A stretch of 64,000 bases of DNA from Mycobacterium rhizamassiliense. Its GTDB lineage: Bacteria > Actinomycetota > Actinomycetes > Mycobacteriales > Mycobacteriaceae. The DNA lies in the NCBI RefSeq assembly GCF_900157375.1, contig NZ_LT721901.1, positions 4,669,685 through 4,733,684 on the forward strand, given 5' to 3'. Below the pieces are notes generated by a model, which was given only the letters and a program-made list of their open reading frames with translations, ran no database searches and had not been told where the DNA came from. The position numbers and the translations under genes are program-made. Position 1 is the stretch's first letter; the number at the start of each line of letters is the position of its first letter. Positions 26,509-35,320 of this stretch are shown piece by piece.

Positions 26509-26819
26509 CAGGCGTCCAGCCGTCCGGGCGGGTTCAGGCTCAGGCCATGCACCTCGCGGAGCCCGCGCAGCGGCACGAGTTGAACATGGTGGGGCACACC
26601 GGGTTCGAAGCGCACTGCGGTAGCCGCGGGGATGTCCAGCCGGTAGCCGTATGCGGCCGCGCGGTCGAACGACAGCGCCGAGTTGGCCTGCGGAAGGTGG
26701 ACGTGGCTGCCGACCTGCACCGGGCGGTCGCCGGTGTTGACGATCTGCATCTCGATGCGTGGCGCGCCCGCGTTGATCTCGATATCGCCGCTGCCGTAAA
26801 GAATTTCGCCGGGAATCAT
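26508..26819 (-). CDS. ureB: urease beta subunit
   Basis: A 103-residue structural subunit of the urease trimer, beginning MIPGEILYGSGDIEINAG, with RPVQVGSHVHLPQANSAL and RLDIPAATAVRFEPG, all typical of UreB. It overlaps ureA by ATGA and ureC by TGATG, giving stoichiometric expression. Confidence 0.97.
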   Translation of the reverse strand: MIPGEILYGSGDIEINAGAPRIEMQIVNTGDRPVQVGSHVHLPQANSALSFDRAAAYGYRLDIPAATAVRFEPGVPHHVQLVPLRGLREVHGLSLNPPGRLDA

Positions 26820-27118
26820 GAGATCGGGTTGTGTACGGTGACCAGCTTGGTGCCGTCCGGGAACGTCGCTTCGACCTGTACGTCGGCGAGCATCTCGGGC
26901 ACTCCCTCCATCACGTCGTCGCGGCCGAGCACGTCACAGCCGCTGGCCATCAACTCCGCGACGGTGTGCCCGTCACGGGCGCCCTCCAGGATGTGGTCGC
27001 TGATGATCGCGACGGCCTCCGGGTGATTCAGCCGCAGGCCCCGGGCGCGGCGGCGGCGAGCCAATTCGGCGGCGTAGGACAGCAGCAACCGCTCCTGCTC
27101 GTGCGGCGTCAGGCGCAT
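26816..27118 (-). CDS. ureA: urease gamma subunit
   Basis: A 100-residue subunit that opens the urease operon: MRLTPHEQERLLLSYAAEL, then LNHPEAVAIISDHILEGARD and VPEMLADVQVEATFPDGTKL match UreA end to end. Transcription probably begins in the short interval upstream or at the thioesterase promoter, as the thioesterase gene ends only 43 bases before. Confidence 0.97.
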   Translation of the reverse strand: MRLTPHEQERLLLSYAAELARRRRARGLRLNHPEAVAIISDHILEGARDGHTVAELMASGCDVLGRDDVMEGVPEMLADVQVEATFPDGTKLVTVHNPIS

Positions 27119-27161
27119 GTTTGCGATCCTGCCATGCCACGTGCAGCCCGCCGCCGCCTGC

Positions 27162-27584
27162 TCAGCCTTCGCGCGGCTCGAGATTCTGCAGGCGGACCTG
27201 CCCCCGCGCGACGACGCGATCGGAGTCGTCGGTGATGGTGACCAACCAGAGCTGTTGGCGCCGGCCGCGGTGAATCGGTTCGGCGGCGCCGTAGACGCTG
27301 CCCGAGCCGATCGAGCGCAGAAAGTCTGTGTTGTTGTTCACACCCACGACGTTGCCGCCGCCGTGGTCCGCGAGCCAGGTGTAGGCGGAGACGCTGGCCA
27401 TGCTCTCGATCATCGAGCAGTAGACCCCGCCATGCACCAGGCCCATCGGCTGCAACAGCTTGGGCGTGACGTCGAGCTGCGCGCGGGCGCCGTCCGGGCT
27501 CAGCTCGGTAAATACCAGCCCCAGCTCGGTGTCGAACGGAGCGGTGAAACCGGGCGGGAAGGCGGCGTCGGGCGGCGTTGGCAC
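27162..27584 (-). CDS. hotdog-fold thioesterase (PaaI-like, Rv1847-like)
   Basis: A 140-residue hotdog-fold protein with the PaaI/YbgC-type signature GLVHGGVYCSMIESMAS near residue 48. The segment VVGVNNNTDFLRSI follows and the strand VVARGQVRLQNL is near the end. It should hydrolyse acyl-CoA thioesters, but the acyl group is unknown. GTG start. It lies downstream of the MrsI-type RNA on the same strand, and the RNA's terminator separates their transcription. It stands upstream of ureABC. Confidence 0.9.
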   Translation of the reverse strand: MPTPPDAAFPPGFTAPFDTELGLVFTELSPDGARAQLDVTPKLLQPMGLVHGGVYCSMIESMASVSAYTWLADHGGGNVVGVNNNTDFLRSIGSGSVYGAAEPIHRGRRQQLWLVTITDDSDRVVARGQVRLQNLEPREG

Positions 27585-27646
27585 GTTCTGTGTCTACACC
27601 ATCGGCCAGGTCGGGAATCGACACCACTGCATCGGGAAACACCCGT

Positions 27647-27752
27647 AAAAAACAGGCGAGCCCCGTGCGCTAAGGCACGGGGCTCGCCGATCGAACAGAC
27701 CGGGGGTCACTGCAGCCCTCAGGACACTCCGGCGGTCATTATCGCTCGACCT
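27647..27752 (-). ncRNA. mrsI: MrsI-like iron-responsive small RNA
   Basis: A transcription unit of about 106 nt lies between the blaI-type gene and the thioesterase gene. On the minus strand it has a -35 TTGCAA (27787-27782), an 18-base spacer and -10 TATGCT (27763-27758). It ends in a strong intrinsic terminator with a T6 run. An IdeR-type iron box covers the spacer. The M. tuberculosis sRNA MrsI (ncRv11846) occupies the same interval and strand and is IdeR-controlled, acting in iron sparing. Identity rests on position and architecture; the RNA sequences could not be aligned here. Confidence 0.8.
27655..27688 (-). terminator. rho-independent terminator of the small RNA
   Basis: A perfect 14-bp stem (GGCGAGCCCCGTGC and its complement) with a 6-base loop is followed, on the minus strand, by TGTTTTTTACGG. 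The U-tract lies on that side only, which fixes the strand. Confidence 0.92.
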
Positions 27753-27760
27753 CCATCAGC

Positions 27761-27779
27761 ATAGGCAAGGCTGCCCTAA
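27761..27779. promoter_or_regulatory. IdeR iron box
   Basis: ATAGGCAAGGCTGCCCTAA matches 14 of 19 positions of the IdeR consensus TTAGGTTAGGCTAACCTAA, including the core AGGCT and CCTAA. It overlaps the -10 and spacer of the sRNA promoter, so iron-loaded IdeR would repress the RNA. Confidence 0.8.
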
Positions 27780-27870
27780 TTTTGCAAGCGTTTTTGTCGT
27801 AGTGTGTTGACCAGGCGCGGCAGGGTGTCCGGATCCCGCTGTTCTGAGAACAGCAATTGCCCAGCTGACG

Positions 27871-27889
27871 TTACGACGAACCGTAGTAA
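27871..27889. promoter_or_regulatory. candidate BlaI operator
   Basis: TTACGACG-AAC-CGTAGTAA is an inverted repeat with one mismatch in eight pairs, containing the TAC...GTAGTA halves of BlaI-type operators. It lies 43 bases before the blaI start and would give autorepression. Confidence 0.6.
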
Positions 27890-27932
27890 GCCGGAGTACG
27901 CTGGTTTCGACCCTGATGGAGATGAACGCACT

Positions 27933-28352
27933 ATGGCCAAGCTGACACGGCTAGGGGAACTCGAACGCGCGGTCATGGATCACTTGTGGTCCATGCCGGA
28001 GGCGCAGACGGTCCGCCAGGTACACGAGGCCCTGTCGGCGCGTCGCGACCTGGCGTATACGACGGTGATGACCGTCCTGCAACGTCTGGCAAAGAAGAAT
28101 CTCGTTTCGCAGATCCGGGACGACCGGGCCCACCGGTACGCGCCCGTGCATGGCCGCGACGAGTTGGTCGCCGGATTGATGGTCGATGCGCTGGCCCAAG
28201 CCGAGGACTCCGGCGGTAGGCAGGCGGCGCTGGTGCACTTCGTCGAGCGGGTGGGCGCCGACGAGGCGGAGGCGCTACGGCGCGCGCTGGCCGAAATGGA
28301 AGCCAATCAACGCAATACCTCCCCAGCTGCTGGCGTTCAGCCGGAGGGCTGA
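27933..28352 (+). CDS. blaI: BlaI/MecI-family transcriptional repressor
   Basis: A 139-residue winged-helix repressor (Rv1846c-like). The N-terminal DNA-binding domain contains LGELERAVMDHLWSMPEAQT and the recognition region LAYTTVMTVLQRLAKKNLV; a C-terminal helical dimerisation part follows. In M. tuberculosis BlaI controls beta-lactamase and related genes and is released when the partner protease acts. ATG is chosen over an upstream in-frame ATG at 27804 because it gives the family start and follows GGAGATG. The M56 peptidase gene begins 14 bases downstream. Confidence 0.94.
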   Translation: MAKLTRLGELERAVMDHLWSMPEAQTVRQVHEALSARRDLAYTTVMTVLQRLAKKNLVSQIRDDRAHRYAPVHGRDELVAGLMVDALAQAEDSGGRQAALVHFVERVGADEAEALRRALAEMEANQRNTSPAAGVQPEG

Positions 28353-28366
28353 GGGACACTAGCAGT

Positions 28367-29317
28367 GTGTCCGCGCTGCTTTTCACCATCCTCGCGGTGC
28401 TGCTGACCGGTCCGGTACCGGCACTGCTGGCCCGAGCGAGCTGGCCCCTGCGCGCTCCCAGGGCCGCAATGGTGTTGTGGCAAGCCGTCGCACTATCCGC
28501 GGTGCTGTCCGCGTTCAGCGCCGGCATCGCGATCGCGACCCGGCTGCTCGTGCCCGGTCCCGACGGCCGGCCCACGACAAGCATCCTCGGTGCCGCCGAG
28601 CGCCTGGGGTGGCCGCTGTGGGCCGCATATATCAGTGTCTTCGCCCTGACCCTGTTGGTCGGCGCCCGATTGATGATCGCCGTGATTCAGGTGGTCATCG
28701 CCAATCGGCGCCGGCGCGCCCATCACCGCATGGTCGTCGACCTGGTCGGCGTCGGCCATGGCGCCGCCCTGTCCCAGCCTTGCGCGGGCACCCGCGACCT
28801 GCGCGTGCTCGACGTTCCGCAGCCCCTCGCCTATTGCCTGCCGGGGGTGCGCAGCCGCGTGGTGGTCAGCGAAGGAACCCTGACGACGCTCGCCGACGCC
28901 GAAGTGGCGGCCATCCTCACCCATGAGCGGGCTCACCTGCGCGCGCGCCACGACCTCGTCCTGGAGGCGTTCACCGCCGTGCACGCGGCCTTCCCGCGGC
29001 TGGTCCGCAGCGCCAACGCGCTCGGCGCCGTGCAGCTGCTGGTGGAATTGCTCGCCGACGACGCGGCGGTTCGTGCCACCGGGCGGACTCCCCTGGCCCG
29101 GGCGCTGGTGGCCTGCGCGTCCGGCCGGACGCCGTCGGGGGCGCTGGCCGCGGGCGGACCCAGCACGGTGCTGCGAGTGCGCCGGCTGGGCGGGCGGGGC
29201 AACAGCCCGCTGCTGTCGGCGGCCGCCTATCTGGCCGCGGCCGCGGTCTTCGTGGTACCGACCGTCGCGCTGGCCGTGCCGTGGCTCACCGAGCTGGAAC
29301 GCTTGCTCGACCTCTGA
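28367..29317 (+). CDS. M56-family membrane metallopeptidase (BlaR-like, Rv1845c-like)
   Basis: A 316-residue membrane protein with N-terminal helices (LLFTILAVLLTGPVPALLA and two more) and a zinc-protease HExxH motif in ILTHERAHLRARHD near residue 187. There is a further membrane helix near the C-terminus but no penicillin-sensor domain. It is therefore the short BlaR-like form, expected to cleave or inactivate the neighbouring BlaI. GTG start. Confidence 0.92.
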   Translation: MSALLFTILAVLLTGPVPALLARASWPLRAPRAAMVLWQAVALSAVLSAFSAGIAIATRLLVPGPDGRPTTSILGAAERLGWPLWAAYISVFALTLLVGARLMIAVIQVVIANRRRRAHHRMVVDLVGVGHGAALSQPCAGTRDLRVLDVPQPLAYCLPGVRSRVVVSEGTLTTLADAEVAAILTHERAHLRARHDLVLEAFTAVHAAFPRLVRSANALGAVQLLVELLADDAAVRATGRTPLARALVACASGRTPSGALAAGGPSTVLRVRRLGGRGNSPLLSAAAYLAAAAVFVVPTVALAVPWLTELERLLDL

Positions 29318-29361
29318 CCCGGGCGAGAACCGATCACCCCGGGGACGCGACTGGCCCCTGT

Positions 29362-29388
29362 GTCACAGTGTGACCGAAAGCATTTCGG
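29362..29388. promoter_or_regulatory. two adjacent palindromes upstream of gnd1
   Basis: GTCACA-G-TGTGAC (29362-29374) is directly followed by CCGAAA-GCA-TTTCGG (29374-29388). Both are perfect, and they end 30 bases before the gnd1 start. No T-run follows. They look like paired operator sites for a redox, CRP-like or carbon regulator of the pentose phosphate gene. Confidence 0.45.
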
Positions 29389-29417
29389 AACAGCTTCCCA
29401 AAATGAGGGGCCAAGAC

Positions 29418-30875
29418 ATGAGTTCGTCGAATTCCAAGACCGGCACCGCGCAGATCGGCGTCACCGGGCTGGCCGTGATGGGGTCGAACCTCGCCCGCAA
29501 CTTCGCCCACCACGGCTACACCGTGGCGCTGCACAACCGGTCGATCGCCAAGACCGACGCGTTGCTCAAAGAGCACGGTGACGAGGGCAACTTCGTGCGC
29601 TCGGAGACGATCGAGGAATTCCTGGACGCGCTGGAGAAGCCGCGCCGGGTGATCATCATGGTCAAGGCGGGTGACCCCACCGACGCCGTCATCAACGAGC
29701 TCGCCGACGCCATGGAAGAAGGCGACATCATCATCGACGGCGGCAACGCGCTCTACACCGACACCATCCGTCGCGAGAAGGCGATCCGCGAGCGCGGCCT
29801 GCACTTCGTCGGCGCCGGCATCTCCGGCGGTGAGGAGGGCGCACTGAACGGGCCGTCGATCATGCCGGGCGGGCCGGCCGAGTCCTATAAGTCGTTGGGC
29901 CCGCTGCTCGAGGAGATCTCCGCGCACGTCGACGGCGTACCGTGCTGCACCCACATCGGCCCCGACGGCGCAGGCCACTTCGTCAAGATGGTGCACAACG
30001 GCATCGAGTACTCGGACATGCAGCTCATCGGCGAGGCCTACCAGTTGCTGCGCGACGGACTGGGCAAGGCCGCCGGCGAGATCGCCGACGTGTTCGCCGA
30101 GTGGAACAAGGGCGACCTCGGCAGCTACCTGATCGAGATCACCGCCGAGGTGCTCAAGCAGACCGACGCCAAGACGGGCAAGCCGCTGGTCGACCTCATC
30201 CTGGACGAGGCCGAGCAGAAGGGCACCGGTCGCTGGACGGTGAAGTCGGCGCTCGACCTCGGCGTGCCCGTGACGGGCATCGCCGAAGCGGTCTTCGCTC
30301 GCGCGCTGTCCGGATCGGTGGCCCAGCGCAAGGCCACCACCGGCCTGGCTTCCGGTGACCTCGGCGAAAAGCCCTCCGATGCAAAGCAATTCACCGAGGA
30401 TGTGCGCCGCGCGCTGTACGCGTCGAAGATCATCGCCTACGCCCAGGGCTTCAACCAGATCCAGGCTGGCAGCGCCGAATACGACTGGGACATCACGCTC
30501 GGCGACATGGCGACCATCTGGCGCGGCGGCTGCATCATCCGGGCGAAGTTCCTCAACCGCATCAAAGAGGCGTTCGACGAGAACCCCGATCTGCCGACGC
30601 TCATCGTCGCGCCGTACTTCCGCAGTGCCATCGAGGAATCGATCGACAGTTGGCGCCGCGTCGTGGTGAAGGCCACCGAACTCGGCATCCCGATCCCCGG
30701 CTTCGCTTCGGCGCTGTCGTACTACGACGCCCTGCGCACCGAACGGCTGCCCGCCGCGCTGACCCAGGGCTTGCGGGACTTCTTCGGGGCGCACACCTAC
30801 GGCCGCATCGACACCGATACCGACAAGCGCTTCCACACGCTGTGGAGCGGCGACCGCAGCGAAGTGCCCGCCTAG
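29418..30875 (+). CDS. gnd1: 6-phosphogluconate dehydrogenase, decarboxylating
   Basis: A 485-residue NADP-dependent enzyme oxidising 6-phosphogluconate to ribulose-5-P and CO2 in the oxidative pentose phosphate pathway. NADP fold IGVTGLAVMGSNLARNF is at residues 12-28, substrate segments are GAGISGGEEGALNGPSIMPG and HFVKMVHNGIEYSDMQLIGE with the catalytic Lys, and the C-terminal IDTDTDKRFHTLW tail reaches the partner subunit. ATG follows GAGGGG; an ATG 15 bases earlier is also in frame. Codirectional with guaB1. Confidence 0.97.
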   Translation: MSSSNSKTGTAQIGVTGLAVMGSNLARNFAHHGYTVALHNRSIAKTDALLKEHGDEGNFVRSETIEEFLDALEKPRRVIIMVKAGDPTDAVINELADAMEEGDIIIDGGNALYTDTIRREKAIRERGLHFVGAGISGGEEGALNGPSIMPGGPAESYKSLGPLLEEISAHVDGVPCCTHIGPDGAGHFVKMVHNGIEYSDMQLIGEAYQLLRDGLGKAAGEIADVFAEWNKGDLGSYLIEITAEVLKQTDAKTGKPLVDLILDEAEQKGTGRWTVKSALDLGVPVTGIAEAVFARALSGSVAQRKATTGLASGDLGEKPSDAKQFTEDVRRALYASKIIAYAQGFNQIQAGSAEYDWDITLGDMATIWRGGCIIRAKFLNRIKEAFDENPDLPTLIVAPYFRSAIEESIDSWRRVVVKATELGIPIPGFASALSYYDALRTERLPAALTQGLRDFFGAHTYGRIDTDTDKRFHTLWSGDRSEVPA

Positions 30876-30927
30876 CGGGGCAAACTAGAGTGGCTTGAGG
30901 TGCGCTAACGAGGGTGGGGCGACTGCG

Positions 30928-32364
30928 ATGAGGTTTCTGGACGGGCAACGGCCCGGCTACGACCTGACCTACAACGACGTGTTCATCGTGCCGAACCGGT
31001 CCGATGTGGCGTCCCGCTTCGACGTCGACCTGTCCGCCAGCGACGGCACCGGCACCACCATCCCCGTGGTGGTGGCCAACATGACCGCGGTCGCCGGGCG
31101 CCGGATGGCCGAGACGGTGGCCCGCCGCGGCGGCATCGTGATCCTGCCGCAGGACCTGCCGATCACCGTGGTCCAGCAGACGGTCGAGTTCGTCAAGAGC
31201 CGGGACCTGGTCCTGGACACTCCGGTGGTGCTGGCGCCCGACGACTCGGTGTCCGACGCGATGGCGCTGATCCACAAGCGCGCCCACGGCGTCGCCGTCG
31301 TCGTCTTCGAGGGCCGGCCGATCGGCCTGGTCAGCGAATCGTCGTGCGAGGGCGTCGACCGCTTCACCCGGGTGCGCGACGTGGCGGTCACCGACTTCGT
31401 GACCGCTCCGGCCGGCACCGAGCCGCGCAAGATCTTCGATCTGCTCGAACACGCCCCGGTCGGGGTCGCTGTCGTGACCGGCGACGACGGCACGCTGGCC
31501 GGCGTGCTCACCCGCACCGGAGCGCTGCGTGCCGGCCTGTACACCCCGGCCACCGACGCCGCCGGGCGGCTGCGGATCGGGGCGGCCGTGGGCATCACCG
31601 GCGATGTGGGCGCCAAGGCCCGGTCGCTGGCCGAGGCCGGTGTCGACGTGCTGGTTATCGACACCGCGCACGGGCATCAGGTCAAGATGCTGGAGGCGAT
31701 CAGGCGCGTCGCGTCGCTGGACCTGGGTGTGCCGCTGGCCGCGGGCAACGTGGTGTCGGCCGAGGGCACCCGGGATCTGCTGGGCGCCGGGGCGAACATC
31801 GTCAAGGTCGGCGTCGGGCCGGGCGCCATGTGCACCACCCGGATGATGACCGGCGTCGGGCGGCCGCAGTTCTCAGCGGTACTCGAATGTGCCGATGCAG
31901 CAAGGCAATTGGGCGGTCATGTGTGGGCCGACGGCGGCATCCGGCACCCGCGCGATGTAGCGCTGGCACTGGCCGCCGGGGCGTCCAACGTCATGATCGG
32001 CTCGTGGTTCGCCGGCACCTACGAGTCGCCCGGCGACCTGATGCGCGACCGCGACGACCAGCCCTATAAGGAGAGCTACGGCATGGCCTCCAAGCGAGCG
32101 GTGGTCGCCCGCACGCTCGCCGACAGCGCGTTCGACCGGGCCCGTAAAGCGCTGTTCGAGGAGGGCATCTCGACCTCGCGGATGGGCCTGAACCCGGACC
32201 GCGGAGGCGTCGAGGACCTGATCGACCACATCACCTCGGGCGTGCGCAGCACGTGCACCTATGTCGGCGCCTCGACCCTGGCCGAGCTGCACGAGCGCGT
32301 GGTCATCGGTGTGCAGTCGGCGGCGGGCTTCGCCGAGGGTCATCCGCTGCCCCTGGGTTGGTGA
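30928..32364 (+). CDS. guaB1: GMP reductase of the IMPDH/GMPR family with CBS domains
   Basis: A 478-residue TIM-barrel protein with a CBS pair inserted around residues 95-210 (VSDAMALIHKRAHGVAVVVFEG region). The catalytic loop GVGPGAMCTTRMMTGVG supplies Cys304-region chemistry, and the ADGGIRHPRD phosphate-binding segment follows. Mycobacterial GuaB1 has been shown to be a GMP reductase converting GMP to IMP, not an IMP dehydrogenase. The CBS pair suggests nucleotide control. ATG chosen because MRFLDGQRPGYDLTYNDV is the family start. Confidence 0.93.
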   Translation: MRFLDGQRPGYDLTYNDVFIVPNRSDVASRFDVDLSASDGTGTTIPVVVANMTAVAGRRMAETVARRGGIVILPQDLPITVVQQTVEFVKSRDLVLDTPVVLAPDDSVSDAMALIHKRAHGVAVVVFEGRPIGLVSESSCEGVDRFTRVRDVAVTDFVTAPAGTEPRKIFDLLEHAPVGVAVVTGDDGTLAGVLTRTGALRAGLYTPATDAAGRLRIGAAVGITGDVGAKARSLAEAGVDVLVIDTAHGHQVKMLEAIRRVASLDLGVPLAAGNVVSAEGTRDLLGAGANIVKVGVGPGAMCTTRMMTGVGRPQFSAVLECADAARQLGGHVWADGGIRHPRDVALALAAGASNVMIGSWFAGTYESPGDLMRDRDDQPYKESYGMASKRAVVARTLADSAFDRARKALFEEGISTSRMGLNPDRGGVEDLIDHITSGVRSTCTYVGASTLAELHERVVIGVQSAAGFAEGHPLPLGW

Positions 32365-32638
32365 ACCCGCGGCGTTGCCAGGCACGTCGCACCGGGTCCC
32401 GCCGGTTCTCTTCGCTACCATGTGAATTCCGGTGGTTTTCATTGGCCGCAGCAGCACATTGCGCGGCTCGAACGCTAGATGAGCGAAAGGGATGACGTGC
32501 CGCAGGCACCCGTCGGGGCCTTATGTTGACCCAGGCCTTCCGGGACGAGCGGCCCCCCGCGCCGTCCCCGGCCAACCCGGCTTCCAGGCCGGTTGCTAGA
32601 CCGGCACCGCCAGAGTCGTCCCGATAATCGCGCCCGCC

Positions 32639-34005
<1,367 letters not shown>

Positions 34006-34009
<4 letters not shown>

Positions 34010-35046
34010 ACGGCACGTTCGGGGTGCTGCTCGCCCTCCTGCTGATCGCGGCCAACGCGTTCTTCGTCGCCGCGGAGTTCTCGCTGATCTCGGCGCGGCG
34101 CGACCGGCTTGAGGCGCTGGTCGAACAGGGCAAGTTCAGGGCGGTCACCGTGATTCGCGCCGGTGAGCAGCTGTCGTCCATGCTGGCCGGCTCGCAGCTG
34201 GGCGTCACCATCGCCTCGCTGCTGCTCGGTCGCATCGGCGAATCGGCGGTCGCCGGCCTGCTGCAGTCGGCGTTCGGGCTCACCGCGATCCACCCCGCGC
34301 TGGTGCACACGCTGTCGTTCGTGATCGCGCTGGCGCTGGTGGTGATCCTGCACGTGCTGCTGGGCGAGATGGTGCCCAAGAACATCGCGCTGGCCGGGCC
34401 CGAGCGCACCGCGATGCTGCTGGTCCCGCCGTATTTGGCCTACGTGCGCGTCGCCCGGCCGTTCATCGTGTTCTACAACAAGTGCGCCAACGCGATACTG
34501 CGCGCGCTGGGCACCGAGCCCAAGGACGAGCTCGACATCACCGTGTCCCCCGCCGAGCTGAGCGAGATGATCTCCGAGTCGGTGTCGCAAGGCCTGCTGG
34601 ACCCCGAGGAGCACACCAGGCTGACCCGGGCGCTGCAGATCCGCAACCGGGTGGTCGGCGACGTGGCGGTGCCATTGGCCGACGTCCAGGCGGTGCCGGT
34701 GGCCGCACCGGGGTCGGGCCCGACCGTCGGGGCAGTCGAGAGCGCCCTGGCCCAGACCGGCTACTCCCGGTTCCCGATCGCGACCCTGGACGGGACGTTC
34801 ATCGGCTACCTGCACATCAAAGACGTCTTGACCCGCGGCGACGACCCGCAGACCGTGATCGACCTGGCGCTGGTCCGCCCGCTGCCGCGGGTGCCGGCGG
34901 CATTGCCGCTGGCCGATGCCCTGTCGCGGATGCGCCGCAGCAACAGCCACCTCGCACTGGTGACCGACGACGGCGGCGTGGCCGCGATGGTGGCGATGGA
35001 GGACCTGGTGGAAGACCTGGTCGGCAGCATGCGCGACGCCTCGTGA
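34006..35046 (+). CDS. CNNM/CBS-domain membrane transporter-like protein (Rv1841c-like)
   Basis: A 346-residue shorter paralogue of the preceding gene product. It has a CNNM membrane domain (LLLIAANAFFVAAEFSLISA, LLGEMVPKNIALAG) and two CBS domains ending in SHLALVTDDGGVAAMVAMED, with the CorC_HlyC domain missing. The pair probably forms a hetero-oligomer. Translation is coupled through the ATGA overlap. Confidence 0.92.
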
Positions 35047-35320
35047 GCGGAGTGACCGGCGGCTGGCCCTATGATTGAACGGCGCCAGTACAGCGAAGAT
35101 GCTGGACGCCAGCGTTTTGGCCCGCAGCGATGCGTTGCCAGTAAGCGATCGTTCGGGACCGTCGAACCGCCGAGGGTTGACCCGGCTAGCCGCGCCTTGA
35201 CCTGCTGTGCGAGCTGGGAGGATAGGCTCTTTCCGGCCACTGGCCGGTAGGCTGATGGCATAGCTAGTTGGGGCCAGTCGGGGGCGAACGGGACCAATGA
35301 AGCAATTTTGGAGGAGAAAC

